Shown here: positions 55,053 to 63,510 of the stretch, piece by piece
How positions within the stretch are numbered: position 1 is the stretch's first letter
How the letters are laid out: every line of letters begins with the position of its first letter
Assembly: GCF_018881775.1 (NCBI RefSeq)
Contig: NZ_JACVPR010000001.1
Coordinates: 1,506,318-1,570,317 of the forward strand
Length of the DNA: 64,000 bases
DNA from: Polynucleobacter sp. MWH-Loch1C5
GTDB taxonomy: Bacteria > Pseudomonadota > Gammaproteobacteria > Burkholderiales > Burkholderiaceae
Direction of reading: 5' to 3'
Translations under genes and position numbers: made by a program
The notes under the pieces: model-generated
What the model was told of the DNA's origin: nothing
Database searches by the model: none
What the model saw: only the letters and a program-made list of their open reading frames with translations

Positions 55053-57491
55053 GTGAAGCTTTCAAAGAAAATCTTAATCAAATCTGGCATTTTTTTCACG
55101 CTAGGCCTCATTCTCAGTTGGGCTTTGCTGTATGCATGGTTGCCCCATTTCATAAAGGGTCAAATCCATAAGCTCGAGGCCCATACCGGGCTCGCCCTGC
55201 AGGTCGCAAAGGTCGAGGTATCGCCTTGGAATCTATCAGCCAAGATCAATGATGTACAAATTAGCTATCAAAAAATTCCCTTGGCTCAAGCCAGAGAGAT
55301 TTATCTCAATATAGAAGTCATTTACTTTGCCTTAGGGCGTATTCAGTTATCTGAGTTGACGGTCGATGATTTGGATCTGTATTGGATAAGAGATCGTTTT
55401 GTATCCCAGTCAGCGAACCCTCGTCTGACTCATCAGTACCAGTGGAATGTATTACATGCTTTAGCTCAATTAAAGAAGGCCCCACAGAAGGATGCTCAAA
55501 AAAAGCCGATCCGCATCGATATTGATTTATTACAGTTGCGTTCTGCGAAGGTCGTTGTGGATGACCGTCAAAATCGCTTACGTTATCAATTAGATCCGGT
55601 CGATCTGACGATTCAGCACTTTAGCAACCATGATGAAAATGCTTCTTCTCAAGCAATCCATAGTGATCTTTCTCTCAAATTAGCCAATATTCAAATTCCT
55701 ATTGCTGGTTCAGCCAATCGTCTAGAGATTCAGAACCTGGCCTTGCAAGGCCGTTTTGATCTAGATGCACAAAAACATCTGCAGGCACGCCTGAAGCTAC
55801 AGGTGGATGATGGCTATCTGAAGACGGATATCAAGGTCGGCATGCATGAGCAAAGTTTTACAGGAAGCGTGCAATTTGAAAACTTTCCGATGGCACCTTG
55901 GATTAGTCTTTTGCCCGCGAATGTGGCCTTACAAACTAGAGCAGGTGTGCTTCATGGGGATCTTAATTTAGTCACCCATAAACAGGCTTGGGCCCTTGAA
56001 GGCTCTTTGCAACTTAATGAATTACAAGTCTATGAAAAAGGCATGAAAGAGGAGTTACTATCCGTCAAACAAGCTATTTTTGAGAAGTTTCGTTTCAATT
56101 TCTTAACTTTAGAAAAGCAAGAAGTATCGATTCAAGAGCTAAGGCTGATTGAGCCGGATATGCGCATGACTCTGGGGCAAGATAAGCAATCCAATTTCCG
56201 CAGGATGTTTGCTAAACCGGAGGGGACTACCGCATCACCCACTCATCAGACGAGCTCAGATCGGATTCATCCCAAGCGCAGTCAGGCGCTCGGACAGCGA
56301 CCTAATTTGGTAGTCGACATACGTGCTGTGAAGTTACAAAAGGGACGTATGCACTTTAGTGATCAATCTTTACGTTTAAAGTTCGATACCCGGATTACGG
56401 AGCTGAATGGTTCTTTGCTGGGTGTGAGTAATGTGGCTGGTCAATCGGCGCTCATCGCTTTAGACGGTTTGATTGATCGTCGGGGTAGCGTCAGGGCGCG
56501 TGGGCAGATCAGTTTTGATGAACCTAAACGCAATAGTGACGTGTCTTTGCAGTTTAAAAATGTGCCATTGCGTTCCATCAACCCCTATTCAATGACCTTT
56601 GCGGGCTACTATATCGATGATGGCCGTATTGATGTGGATTTATCTTATACAACGCAGGCCGGCGAGCTCAGGGGTAAGAATCGTTTTGTGATTCGCCAAA
56701 TGAAGTTAGGCGATGAGGTCCCCGATTACACCGGCAAACGTCTTCCCATACGCTTAGCGATAGCACTTTTGGAAGATAGTGATGGCATGATTGATATCAA
56801 TATTCCCATCAGTGGCCATGTCGACGCGCCGGAGTTTTCGGTGGGCCATTTATTTTGGCAGGCCTTACGAACCGTTATCACTAATGTGGTGACAGCGCCT
56901 TTTCGAGCCATTGCCAGTCTTTTGGGGAGTGAGTCGATTGACGGTGTGTATATGCTGCCTGGTGAATCCGGCCTGATGCCCCAAGAAAGAGACAAGCTCG
57001 ACAAAATTTTGGCTCTATTAGAAAAGCGTACACCAGTGGATCTGGAGATCGCCGGTAGTTATGATCCTGAAAGAGATGCACTGGCCCTGAAAACGACGAC
57101 TATCGATCAACAAGTTTTAATTGCGGCAGGCTTTAAGTTGACTGATTTGGATCCATTACCACGGCTAGCCTTGTCTGATCCTCGTATTCAGACAGCAATA
57201 CGTCAAATTTACACAAAAGAGTTGGGCTATCTTAAATTAAGTCAGCGCCTGGTGACCTTACCTTTGGATGGTGAGCAGCGCGCTTTACGTTTACGCGCAG
57301 AATTAATTCAAAGTCGCCCACTGACCGAGCGAGATTTGTTGCAATTAGCCGACCAGCGCCTAGAGCAGATTGAGCGCTATATTCTTAAACAGCAGCCGAA
57401 TTTAAAAAATCGACTGCGTCGAGCAAGCCCTGTTAAAGTCAACGCAGTAGAGGCTGGTGTGCCGATACAAATGCAATTAAAAACCAAGTAA
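55053..57491 (+). CDS. DUF748 (AsmA-like) envelope protein
   Basis: 812 residues. One N-terminal transmembrane anchor (about residues 10-30) and a long periplasmic beta-rich region with AsmA-like repeats, as in DUF748 proteins thought to act in envelope lipid or surface maintenance. The GTG start lies seven bases after a TAAGAT -10 candidate (55041-55046), itself 18 bases from TTGTCG (55017-55022); the message may be leaderless. A TAXI-family gene follows after four bases. Confidence 0.82.
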   Translation: MKLSKKILIKSGIFFTLGLILSWALLYAWLPHFIKGQIHKLEAHTGLALQVAKVEVSPWNLSAKINDVQISYQKIPLAQAREIYLNIEVIYFALGRIQLSELTVDDLDLYWIRDRFVSQSANPRLTHQYQWNVLHALAQLKKAPQKDAQKKPIRIDIDLLQLRSAKVVVDDRQNRLRYQLDPVDLTIQHFSNHDENASSQAIHSDLSLKLANIQIPIAGSANRLEIQNLALQGRFDLDAQKHLQARLKLQVDDGYLKTDIKVGMHEQSFTGSVQFENFPMAPWISLLPANVALQTRAGVLHGDLNLVTHKQAWALEGSLQLNELQVYEKGMKEELLSVKQAIFEKFRFNFLTLEKQEVSIQELRLIEPDMRMTLGQDKQSNFRRMFAKPEGTTASPTHQTSSDRIHPKRSQALGQRPNLVVDIRAVKLQKGRMHFSDQSLRLKFDTRITELNGSLLGVSNVAGQSALIALDGLIDRRGSVRARGQISFDEPKRNSDVSLQFKNVPLRSINPYSMTFAGYYIDDGRIDVDLSYTTQAGELRGKNRFVIRQMKLGDEVPDYTGKRLPIRLAIALLEDSDGMIDINIPISGHVDAPEFSVGHLFWQALRTVITNVVTAPFRAIASLLGSESIDGVYMLPGESGLMPQERDKLDKILALLEKRTPVDLEIAGSYDPERDALALKTTTIDQQVLIAAGFKLTDLDPLPRLALSDPRIQTAIRQIYTKELGYLKLSQRLVTLPLDGEQRALRLRAELIQSRPLTERDLLQLADQRLEQIERYILKQQPNLKNRLRRASPVKVNAVEAGVPIQMQLKTK

Positions 57492-57495
57492 TCAT

Positions 57496-58776
57496 ATGGA
57501 TCAAAATTCAAGCACAAGACGTTTTGCGCTCATTTACGGCTTGCCTTTTTTGCTAATGGCTATCGGTATCGCGATTTGGTTATGGGTGCCTGTCCCACAA
57601 AAACAAATCACCATCACCACGGGAGCAGATACAGGTCTTTATTACCGTTTTGCCCAACAATTAGCTCTTGAGCTTAAAAAAGAGAAAATCGAACTGAAGG
57701 TGCAAACCTCAGCAGGTTCACTCGAAAATTTGCAACGTCTGCAAAACCACCAGGCCCAGCTCGCCATTATTCAGGGTGGGGTGGGTAAAAGTACAGACTA
57801 CCCAGGTATAGAAGCATTGGCTGCCATCTTTGATGAACAAGTATGGGTCTTTTATAGACCCCATTCTTTTAAAGACAAAGAGGGGCTGACACGACTCACC
57901 CAGCTAAAGGGTAGAAAAATTGCCATGGGCATGCCGGGTAGCGGAACGCGAGTATTGGCTGAGCAATTACTCAGCTTGAATCAAATTCAGAATCAAGAAG
58001 TGCAAATTATTGATCGCAATGCCAAAGATGCTCTTCATGATTTAAAAAATGGTCATTTAGATGCTGCTATTTTGGTGAGTGGCCCGCAGGCGCCTATCTT
58101 GATGGATTACCTCAAGACGCCGGGCTTACAGGTGATGAGTTTTGAGCAGGCTGATGCTTATGCGCTGCGTCTACCCTTCCTTAAGAAGGTCACTGTGCCG
58201 CGCGGAGTCATTGATCTACCTGCTGACTTACCCGCGAAAGATTTGCATATTTTGAGTACGCCAGCGGTGCTTGCAATACATCCTGATCTTCATCCAGCAC
58301 TGATTACTCCCATTATGCGGGCGACCGAAGCGACTCTTGAGCATTTGGACTTGTTGCAAAAGGACGGGGACTTTCCCAGTGCCCAAGGTTTTTCTTGGCC
58401 ACATAACGCTGACGCGAGTTATTACCTCAAGACGGGACCTTCATTCTTACACCGACATTTGCCATTTTGGACAGTGGTATGGATTGAGCGAGCGATTCGT
58501 TTGATCGTGCCTCTGATCGCCATTTTGATTCCGCTCATTAACATCATCCCCACTTTGATACGCATGCGTGTTGATGCATTGACTGGTGCGGTCTATAAAC
58601 AACTCAGAGAGTTAGAGTTAAAGGCCTTGAAAGATTCAAATTATGTATGGCGCCATGAGTGGGATCAATTACAAGCCAAAGCCATGCGTCTTAAAGTGCC
58701 CAAAAAATTCTCGGCGAACGTCTACGAGTTAAGGATGTATGTAGACATGATTCGCGAAAAACTAGAGCAACGATGA
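57496..58776 (+). CDS. TAXI-type TRAP solute-binding protein with two membrane anchors
   Basis: 426 residues. TM1 at about residues 12-30; a TAXI periplasmic binding domain (TTGADTGLYYRFAQQLA, GKKIAMG-like GRKIAMGMPGSGTR) in the middle; then a second hydrophobic segment near 328-355 (RAIRLIVPLIAILIPLINIIP) and a helical C-terminal tail of about 70 residues. Ordinary TAXI receptors are soluble. No TRAP permease is adjacent. It is four bases after the DUF748 gene, so the two envelope proteins may cooperate. Confidence 0.85.
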   Translation: MDQNSSTRRFALIYGLPFLLMAIGIAIWLWVPVPQKQITITTGADTGLYYRFAQQLALELKKEKIELKVQTSAGSLENLQRLQNHQAQLAIIQGGVGKSTDYPGIEALAAIFDEQVWVFYRPHSFKDKEGLTRLTQLKGRKIAMGMPGSGTRVLAEQLLSLNQIQNQEVQIIDRNAKDALHDLKNGHLDAAILVSGPQAPILMDYLKTPGLQVMSFEQADAYALRLPFLKKVTVPRGVIDLPADLPAKDLHILSTPAVLAIHPDLHPALITPIMRATEATLEHLDLLQKDGDFPSAQGFSWPHNADASYYLKTGPSFLHRHLPFWTVVWIERAIRLIVPLIAILIPLINIIPTLIRMRVDALTGAVYKQLRELELKALKDSNYVWRHEWDQLQAKAMRLKVPKKFSANVYELRMYVDMIREKLEQR

Positions 58777-58777
58777 T

Positions 58778-58852
58778 TGGTCCCGCCGACAGGAATCGAA
58801 CCTGTATCTAGCGCTTAGGAGGCACTTGTTCTATCCATTGAACTACGGCGAG
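58778..58852 (-). tRNA. tRNA-Arg (CCT)
   Basis: 75 bases with encoded CCA. Acceptor CTCGCCG pairs with CGGCGGG (one G-U pair), D-arm AGTTCAATGGATAGAAC, anticodon CCT (58817-58819) in loop CTCCTAA, T-loop GGTTCGATTCC. It begins seven bases after the stop of the upstream small ORF and ends one base from the convergent TAXI gene. No separate promoter or terminator was seen. Confidence 0.95.
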
Positions 58853-58859
58853 GGCGGAA

Positions 58860-58994
58860 TTACCAGCCACACAAGACCAGTAAGGTGTTTGCAACATCGA
58901 CCATCAGGTCGGGTTTGAGGTAAGACAAAAACACTAGACCTAGCACGAGGGCGATGCTAAGTTTGATCAGTAGAGGGCGATGCGCAGTAACCAT
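58860..58994 (-). CDS. Small single-pass membrane protein, 44 residues
   Basis: ORF with one strong hydrophobic helix (about residues 9-25) starting MVTAHRPLLIKLSIALVLGL and ending VANTLLVLCGW. It begins 10 bases after the MFS stop and ends just before the tRNA-Arg gene, all on the minus strand, so it is probably the last coding gene of a CoA-transferase/MFS transcript. No family was identified; the compact layout and the composition support a real gene. Confidence 0.5.
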   Translation of the reverse strand: MVTAHRPLLIKLSIALVLGLVFLSYLKPDLMVDVANTLLVLCGW

Positions 58995-59004
58995 AACCCT
59001 ATTA

Positions 59005-60231
59005 TCACGCAGGCTGAATTGCTTTTCTAGTGATTGCTACTTCCTTAATCGGAAGGTTGATGCATGCGGCAAAGACACCCAATGCAATCGCAATCCACCA
59101 AACGATTTGATAAGAGCCTGTTTGATCAAAGATATAGCCTCCTAAATAAGCGCCCACAAAGCTACCTAACTGGTGTGAGAAAAACACAAAACCTGAGAGC
59201 ATCGAGAGGTACTTAACACCAAAGACTTGGGCAACGATGGCATTGGTGAGAGGGACAGTAGACAGCCACAAGAAACCCATTAGGGCAGCAAATACATAGG
59301 TCGATAAGGGGCTAATGGGGTAGGCTAAATAGACAGTAATGACAATTGCGCGCGCGCCATAAATGAAGCTTAATAAATAACGTTTGGGGTAACGCTGACC
59401 GAGCGCGCCGGCGACATAGGTACCAAAGACATTGAATAAGCCAACCAGTGCAAGTGCGATCGTGGCCACTTGTGCGCCACCGACAGCAGGATTAATGGTC
59501 GACATATCTTTCAGATAGGGTGCTAGGTGCACACCGATAAACACCACCTGAAAGCCACATACGAAGTAACCCAAGGTGAGTAGTTGAAAATTTCGATTTG
59601 TAAATGCTTCATGAATCGCTTCGGCCACCGTTTGTTGATGACCTTGAAGATGGTTTGCCAAAACCGGTTCTTTAACTGTCCATGCGAGCGGAATGATGAG
59701 GCTGGCCATCAGGGCGAGCAAGATCAGCGCTTCATGAACGCCAAATTGGCTAATTAAGCTTTGCTCTAGGGGGATCATCAAAAATTGGCCAAAAGATCCT
59801 GTCGCGGCCGCGACCCCCATAGCCCAGACACGCTTATTTTCAGGGACATTGCGACCGATGATGCCGTAAACCACGCTGTATGTGCAGGAGGCCAGAGAGA
59901 GTCCTAGACACAGTCCGGCAGCTAAGGTAAAGCTCAAACCGGATTCGGCAAGTGACATGCCCAATAGACCTAAGGCATAGAGTAGACCGCCCACAATCAA
60001 GACCCGATAAGCCCCAAAGCGATCGGATAAACCTCCCATCAGAGGTTGTGCCGCACCCCAAATCAAATTCTGGAGTGCGATCGCAAAAGCAAAGGTTTCA
60101 CGACCCCAGCCATTCTCTTGAGTAATCGGTAGATTAAATAGACCAAACCCATGCCTGATGCCCATCGATAGGGTCACAATCAAGCCACCGACTAATAAGA
60201 CCCTTAAAAGACTTAAACGCTGAGTATTCAT
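59005..60231 (-). CDS. MFS transporter
   Basis: 408 residues with 12 hydrophobic helices, and GGLSDRFGAYRVLIVGG as the loop 2-3 motif. The N-terminal pattern SMGIRHGFGLF resembles the oxalate/formate-antiporter and monocarboxylate-carrier-like MFS groups common in Burkholderiales. The start overlaps the stop of the CoA-transferase gene by four bases, so it may carry the acid that the enzyme activates. Confidence 0.85.
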   Translation of the reverse strand: MNTQRLSLLRVLLVGGLIVTLSMGIRHGFGLFNLPITQENGWGRETFAFAIALQNLIWGAAQPLMGGLSDRFGAYRVLIVGGLLYALGLLGMSLAESGLSFTLAAGLCLGLSLASCTYSVVYGIIGRNVPENKRVWAMGVAAATGSFGQFLMIPLEQSLISQFGVHEALILLALMASLIIPLAWTVKEPVLANHLQGHQQTVAEAIHEAFTNRNFQLLTLGYFVCGFQVVFIGVHLAPYLKDMSTINPAVGGAQVATIALALVGLFNVFGTYVAGALGQRYPKRYLLSFIYGARAIVITVYLAYPISPLSTYVFAALMGFLWLSTVPLTNAIVAQVFGVKYLSMLSGFVFFSHQLGSFVGAYLGGYIFDQTGSYQIVWWIAIALGVFAACINLPIKEVAITRKAIQPA

Positions 60232-61463
60232 AATCGGCGACCTCCGATAATGCCCAAAGCTTCAAGGTGGGCAATCTTTGCATCATCCATCCCCAGATCC
60301 TTTTGCAGGATTTCTCGAGTATGCTCGCCCAAGAGTGGGGGAGCTGATCTTTCTACCACGGGTGTTTTAGATAAACGCATAGGGCTGCGTACGAGGGGGA
60401 CTTGCCCGGCGAGCGGGTGCGTTAGGGTCATTTTGAGACCCCGGGCCTGAACCTGTTCATTCTCAAACACTTCTTGAAAATTATTGATGGGACCGCAAGG
60501 CACACCGGCCGCCTCTAGGAGGCTAATCCACTCTTGTTTGGTTTTTTGTGCCACCATACTTTGCAGTAAGGGCACCAGTAGCTCACGATGAGTGACGCGA
60601 TCTGGATTGCTTGCAAAACGTGGATCATCAGCGAGCATGGCTTGGCCGCCAGCCTCTACAAAGTGTCTAAATTGGCTATCGTTACCAGTGGCAACAATAA
60701 TCCAACCATCGCTGGCTCTAAAGGTTTGATAGGGCACGATATTGGGGCTTGCATTGCCCCAGCTTTTCGGCGGGACACCGCTAATGAGATAGTTGCTGGC
60801 CACATTAGCCATCGTGGCGACTTGCACATCTAAGAGGGCTAGATCAATCGCTTGACCTTCGCCAGTTTGATCACGATGAATCAGTGCTGCCAGAATTGCA
60901 GAAGTGGCATACATGCCTGTGAAGATATCAGCAATCGCTACACCCGCCTTTTGCGGACCGCCCCCGGGTAAGTCTTCGCGTTCGCCGGTAACGCTCATGA
61001 AGCCGCCCATTCCTTGCACAATAAAGTCATAACCGGCTCTGTGGGCGTAGGGCCCAGTTTGCCCAAAGCCGGTAATCGAGCAATAGATTAGATCGGGTTT
61101 GATCGCTTTCAGGCTGTCATAGTCCAAACCATACTTTTTGAGCTGTCCCACTTTGTAGTTTTCAATCACCACATCACAGGTTTTGACCAGTTCTCGAATA
61201 ATGGCCTGGCCCTCTGGGTGGGCAATATCTAGAGTTATCGAGCGTTTATTACGATTGATTGCTAAGTAATACGCTGCTTCAGAAGTTTCCTGACCCTGCT
61301 CATCTTTGAGAAAGGGAGGCCCCCAGTGACGCGTATCGTCGCCACTCTCGGGTCGTTCCACTTTAATCACATCGGCCCCTAAATCCGCTAGATTTTGCGT
61401 GCACCACGGGCCTGCCAGCACGCGGCTGAGATCTAAAATTTTTAGATGTGAAAGTGCGCTCAT
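60228..61463 (-). CDS. CaiB/BaiF family CoA-transferase
   Basis: 411 residues with KILDLSRVLAGPWCTQNLADLGADVIKVERP at the N-terminus and the catalytic Asp in VAIADIFTGMYA. A class III CoA-transferase related to formyl-CoA, succinyl-CoA and other acid transferases. It is coupled to an MFS carrier, and no decarboxylase or lyase is adjacent, so the pathway is unknown. Divergent from parE over 37 bases. Confidence 0.92.
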   Translation of the reverse strand: MSALSHLKILDLSRVLAGPWCTQNLADLGADVIKVERPESGDDTRHWGPPFLKDEQGQETSEAAYYLAINRNKRSITLDIAHPEGQAIIRELVKTCDVVIENYKVGQLKKYGLDYDSLKAIKPDLIYCSITGFGQTGPYAHRAGYDFIVQGMGGFMSVTGEREDLPGGGPQKAGVAIADIFTGMYATSAILAALIHRDQTGEGQAIDLALLDVQVATMANVASNYLISGVPPKSWGNASPNIVPYQTFRASDGWIIVATGNDSQFRHFVEAGGQAMLADDPRFASNPDRVTHRELLVPLLQSMVAQKTKQEWISLLEAAGVPCGPINNFQEVFENEQVQARGLKMTLTHPLAGQVPLVRSPMRLSKTPVVERSAPPLLGEHTREILQKDLGMDDAKIAHLEALGIIGGRRL

Positions 61464-61500
61464 AGGAGTTCATTGTCGCATGTGGCTACAATTTAGCGCC

Positions 61501-63492
61501 ATGGCTACAAAAAAATCAGATCAATACAGTGAATCGTCGATTAAGGTCCTCAAAGGCCTTGAACCCGTTAAACAGCGTCCGGGTATGTATACCCGCACGG
61601 ATAATCCTCTACACATGATTCAAGAGGTCATCGATAACGCCTCGGATGAGGCGCTCGGTGGCTACGGCAAACACATCATGGTGACCTTACACACCGATGG
61701 CAGCGTCAGTGTGGAAGATGATGGACGTGGTATTCCGGTGGGCATCCACCCGGAGGAAAAGCGCCCGGTCGTCGAGCTTGTATTTACCCAATTACACGCG
61801 GGTGGTAAGTTCGAAAAGGGCTCTGGCGGTGCTTATGCCTTCTCAGGGGGCTTACACGGGGTGGGCGTGTCAGTCACGAACGCACTCTCAAAGCGTCTTG
61901 AAGTGACCGTTTGGCGTGATAAGCAAGTCTCACAGCTCGCCTTTGAGCATGGTTTTGTGGTCGAGCCGCTAAAGTCTAAAGCGGCGCCAGCGGGGGAAAA
62001 AACCAACGGCACACGTGTAAGAGCTTGGCCAGAGGGCAAGTACTTTGATAGTGCCCATATTCCCCTTGCAGAGTTGCAAAGGCTTTTGCGTTCCAAAGCT
62101 GTCTTACTCCCTGGCGTCAAAGTTACGCTCATTCAGGAAAAAGGTGGGGAACCTCAATCGTGGCTCTATACCCAAGGTCTCAAAGGCTATCTTGATGAAG
62201 CGATGGCGCAAGGTGGGCATAGTGCTGTAGTCATTCCAGCCTTTGATGGAGAACATTTTGCTGATCCTGAGCGCGCAGGTGAAGATAGTTTTGCCGAAGG
62301 TGAGGGTGCAAGTTGGGTGGTTGCCTGGACGGAAGAAGGCAGCCCAGTGCGTGAGAGTTATGTGAACTTGATACCAACACCGGCAGGTGGCACCCACGAA
62401 AGTGGTTTGCGCGAAGGTCTTTTTAATGCTGTGAAATCATTTATTGAAATTCATGCTTTGCAGCCCAAGGGCGTCAAGCTCATGCCAGAAGATGTTTTTG
62501 CAAGAGCTTCTTTTGTTTTATCAGCGAAAGTTTTGGATCCACAATTTCAGGGGCAAATCAAAGAGCGTCTCAATTCTAGAGATGCAGTTCGCCTCGTTTC
62601 GGGCTTTGTGAAGTCTGCTCTCGATTTGTGGCTGAACCAACATGTCGACTACGGTAAGAAACTCGCGGAACTAGTCATTAAGCAAGCTCAAGCCAGAACG
62701 CGGGCGGGGCAGAAGATTGAAAAGAAAAAATCTTCAGGGGTCGCGGTTTTACCCGGCAAGCTCACTGATTGCGAGAGCGAAGATATTGCGATCAATGAGA
62801 TTTTCTTGGTTGAGGGTGACTCGGCCGGAGGATCGGCCAAAATGGGTCGTAATAAGGAATACCAAGCCATATTGCCTTTGCGCGGCAAAGTCCTGAACAC
62901 TTGGGAAACTGAGCGTGATCGCTTATTTGCTAATAATGAGGTCCACGATATTGCTGTGGCGATTGGTGTTGATCCACACGGTGAGCATGATGAGCCGGAT
63001 TTGAGCAATTTACGCTACGGCAAGATCTGTATCTTGTCAGATGCGGACGTAGATGGTGCCCACATTCAGGTCTTATTGCTGACCTTATTTTTCAAACACT
63101 TTCCAAAGTTGATGGAGCGTGGTCATGTGTATATTGCGCGACCACCGCTGTATCGAGTCGATGCGCCCGCCCGTGGCAAAAAACCTGCGCAAAAGATTTA
63201 CGCCCTGGATGAAGCTGAATTACGTGCTATTGAAGACAAACTACGTAAAGATGGTGTACGTGAGGGCAGTTGGCAGATTAGTCGCTTTAAGGGCTTAGGT
63301 GAAATGAGTGCTGAGCAATTGTGGGATACCACCCTGAACCCGGACACACGCCGTCTGCTGCCCGTCACTACAGGTGAGATTGAGTTGACTGAAACCGTCA
63401 AGACCATGGATATGCTCATGGGTAAATCAGAGTCGGGCGCCAGACGCACATGGCTTGAAGAGCGCGGTAATGAAGTTGAAGCTGATATTTAA
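61501..63492 (+). CDS. parE: DNA topoisomerase IV subunit B
   Basis: ATPase and Toprim subunit that with ParC decatenates chromosomes. 663 residues; GHKL motif DNASDEALGG, GGLHGVG, Toprim EGDSAGGSAKMGRNKE with ILPLRGKVLNTWE, which is the ParE rather than the GyrB form. The parC gene follows after 18 bases. The start at 61501 gives the usual N-terminus; TACAAT at 61487-61492 is a possible -10 eight bases before it. Confidence 0.96.
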   Translation: MATKKSDQYSESSIKVLKGLEPVKQRPGMYTRTDNPLHMIQEVIDNASDEALGGYGKHIMVTLHTDGSVSVEDDGRGIPVGIHPEEKRPVVELVFTQLHAGGKFEKGSGGAYAFSGGLHGVGVSVTNALSKRLEVTVWRDKQVSQLAFEHGFVVEPLKSKAAPAGEKTNGTRVRAWPEGKYFDSAHIPLAELQRLLRSKAVLLPGVKVTLIQEKGGEPQSWLYTQGLKGYLDEAMAQGGHSAVVIPAFDGEHFADPERAGEDSFAEGEGASWVVAWTEEGSPVRESYVNLIPTPAGGTHESGLREGLFNAVKSFIEIHALQPKGVKLMPEDVFARASFVLSAKVLDPQFQGQIKERLNSRDAVRLVSGFVKSALDLWLNQHVDYGKKLAELVIKQAQARTRAGQKIEKKKSSGVAVLPGKLTDCESEDIAINEIFLVEGDSAGGSAKMGRNKEYQAILPLRGKVLNTWETERDRLFANNEVHDIAVAIGVDPHGEHDEPDLSNLRYGKICILSDADVDGAHIQVLLLTLFFKHFPKLMERGHVYIARPPLYRVDAPARGKKPAQKIYALDEAELRAIEDKLRKDGVREGSWQISRFKGLGEMSAEQLWDTTLNPDTRRLLPVTTGEIELTETVKTMDMLMGKSESGARRTWLEERGNEVEADI

Positions 63493-63510
63493 AGAAATGG
63501 TTTTGAGTCT

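Noticed and set aside
61501..63492. Gene considered as gyrB
   Set aside because: The Toprim segment reads ILPLRGKVLNTWE and parC follows, which fits ParE.
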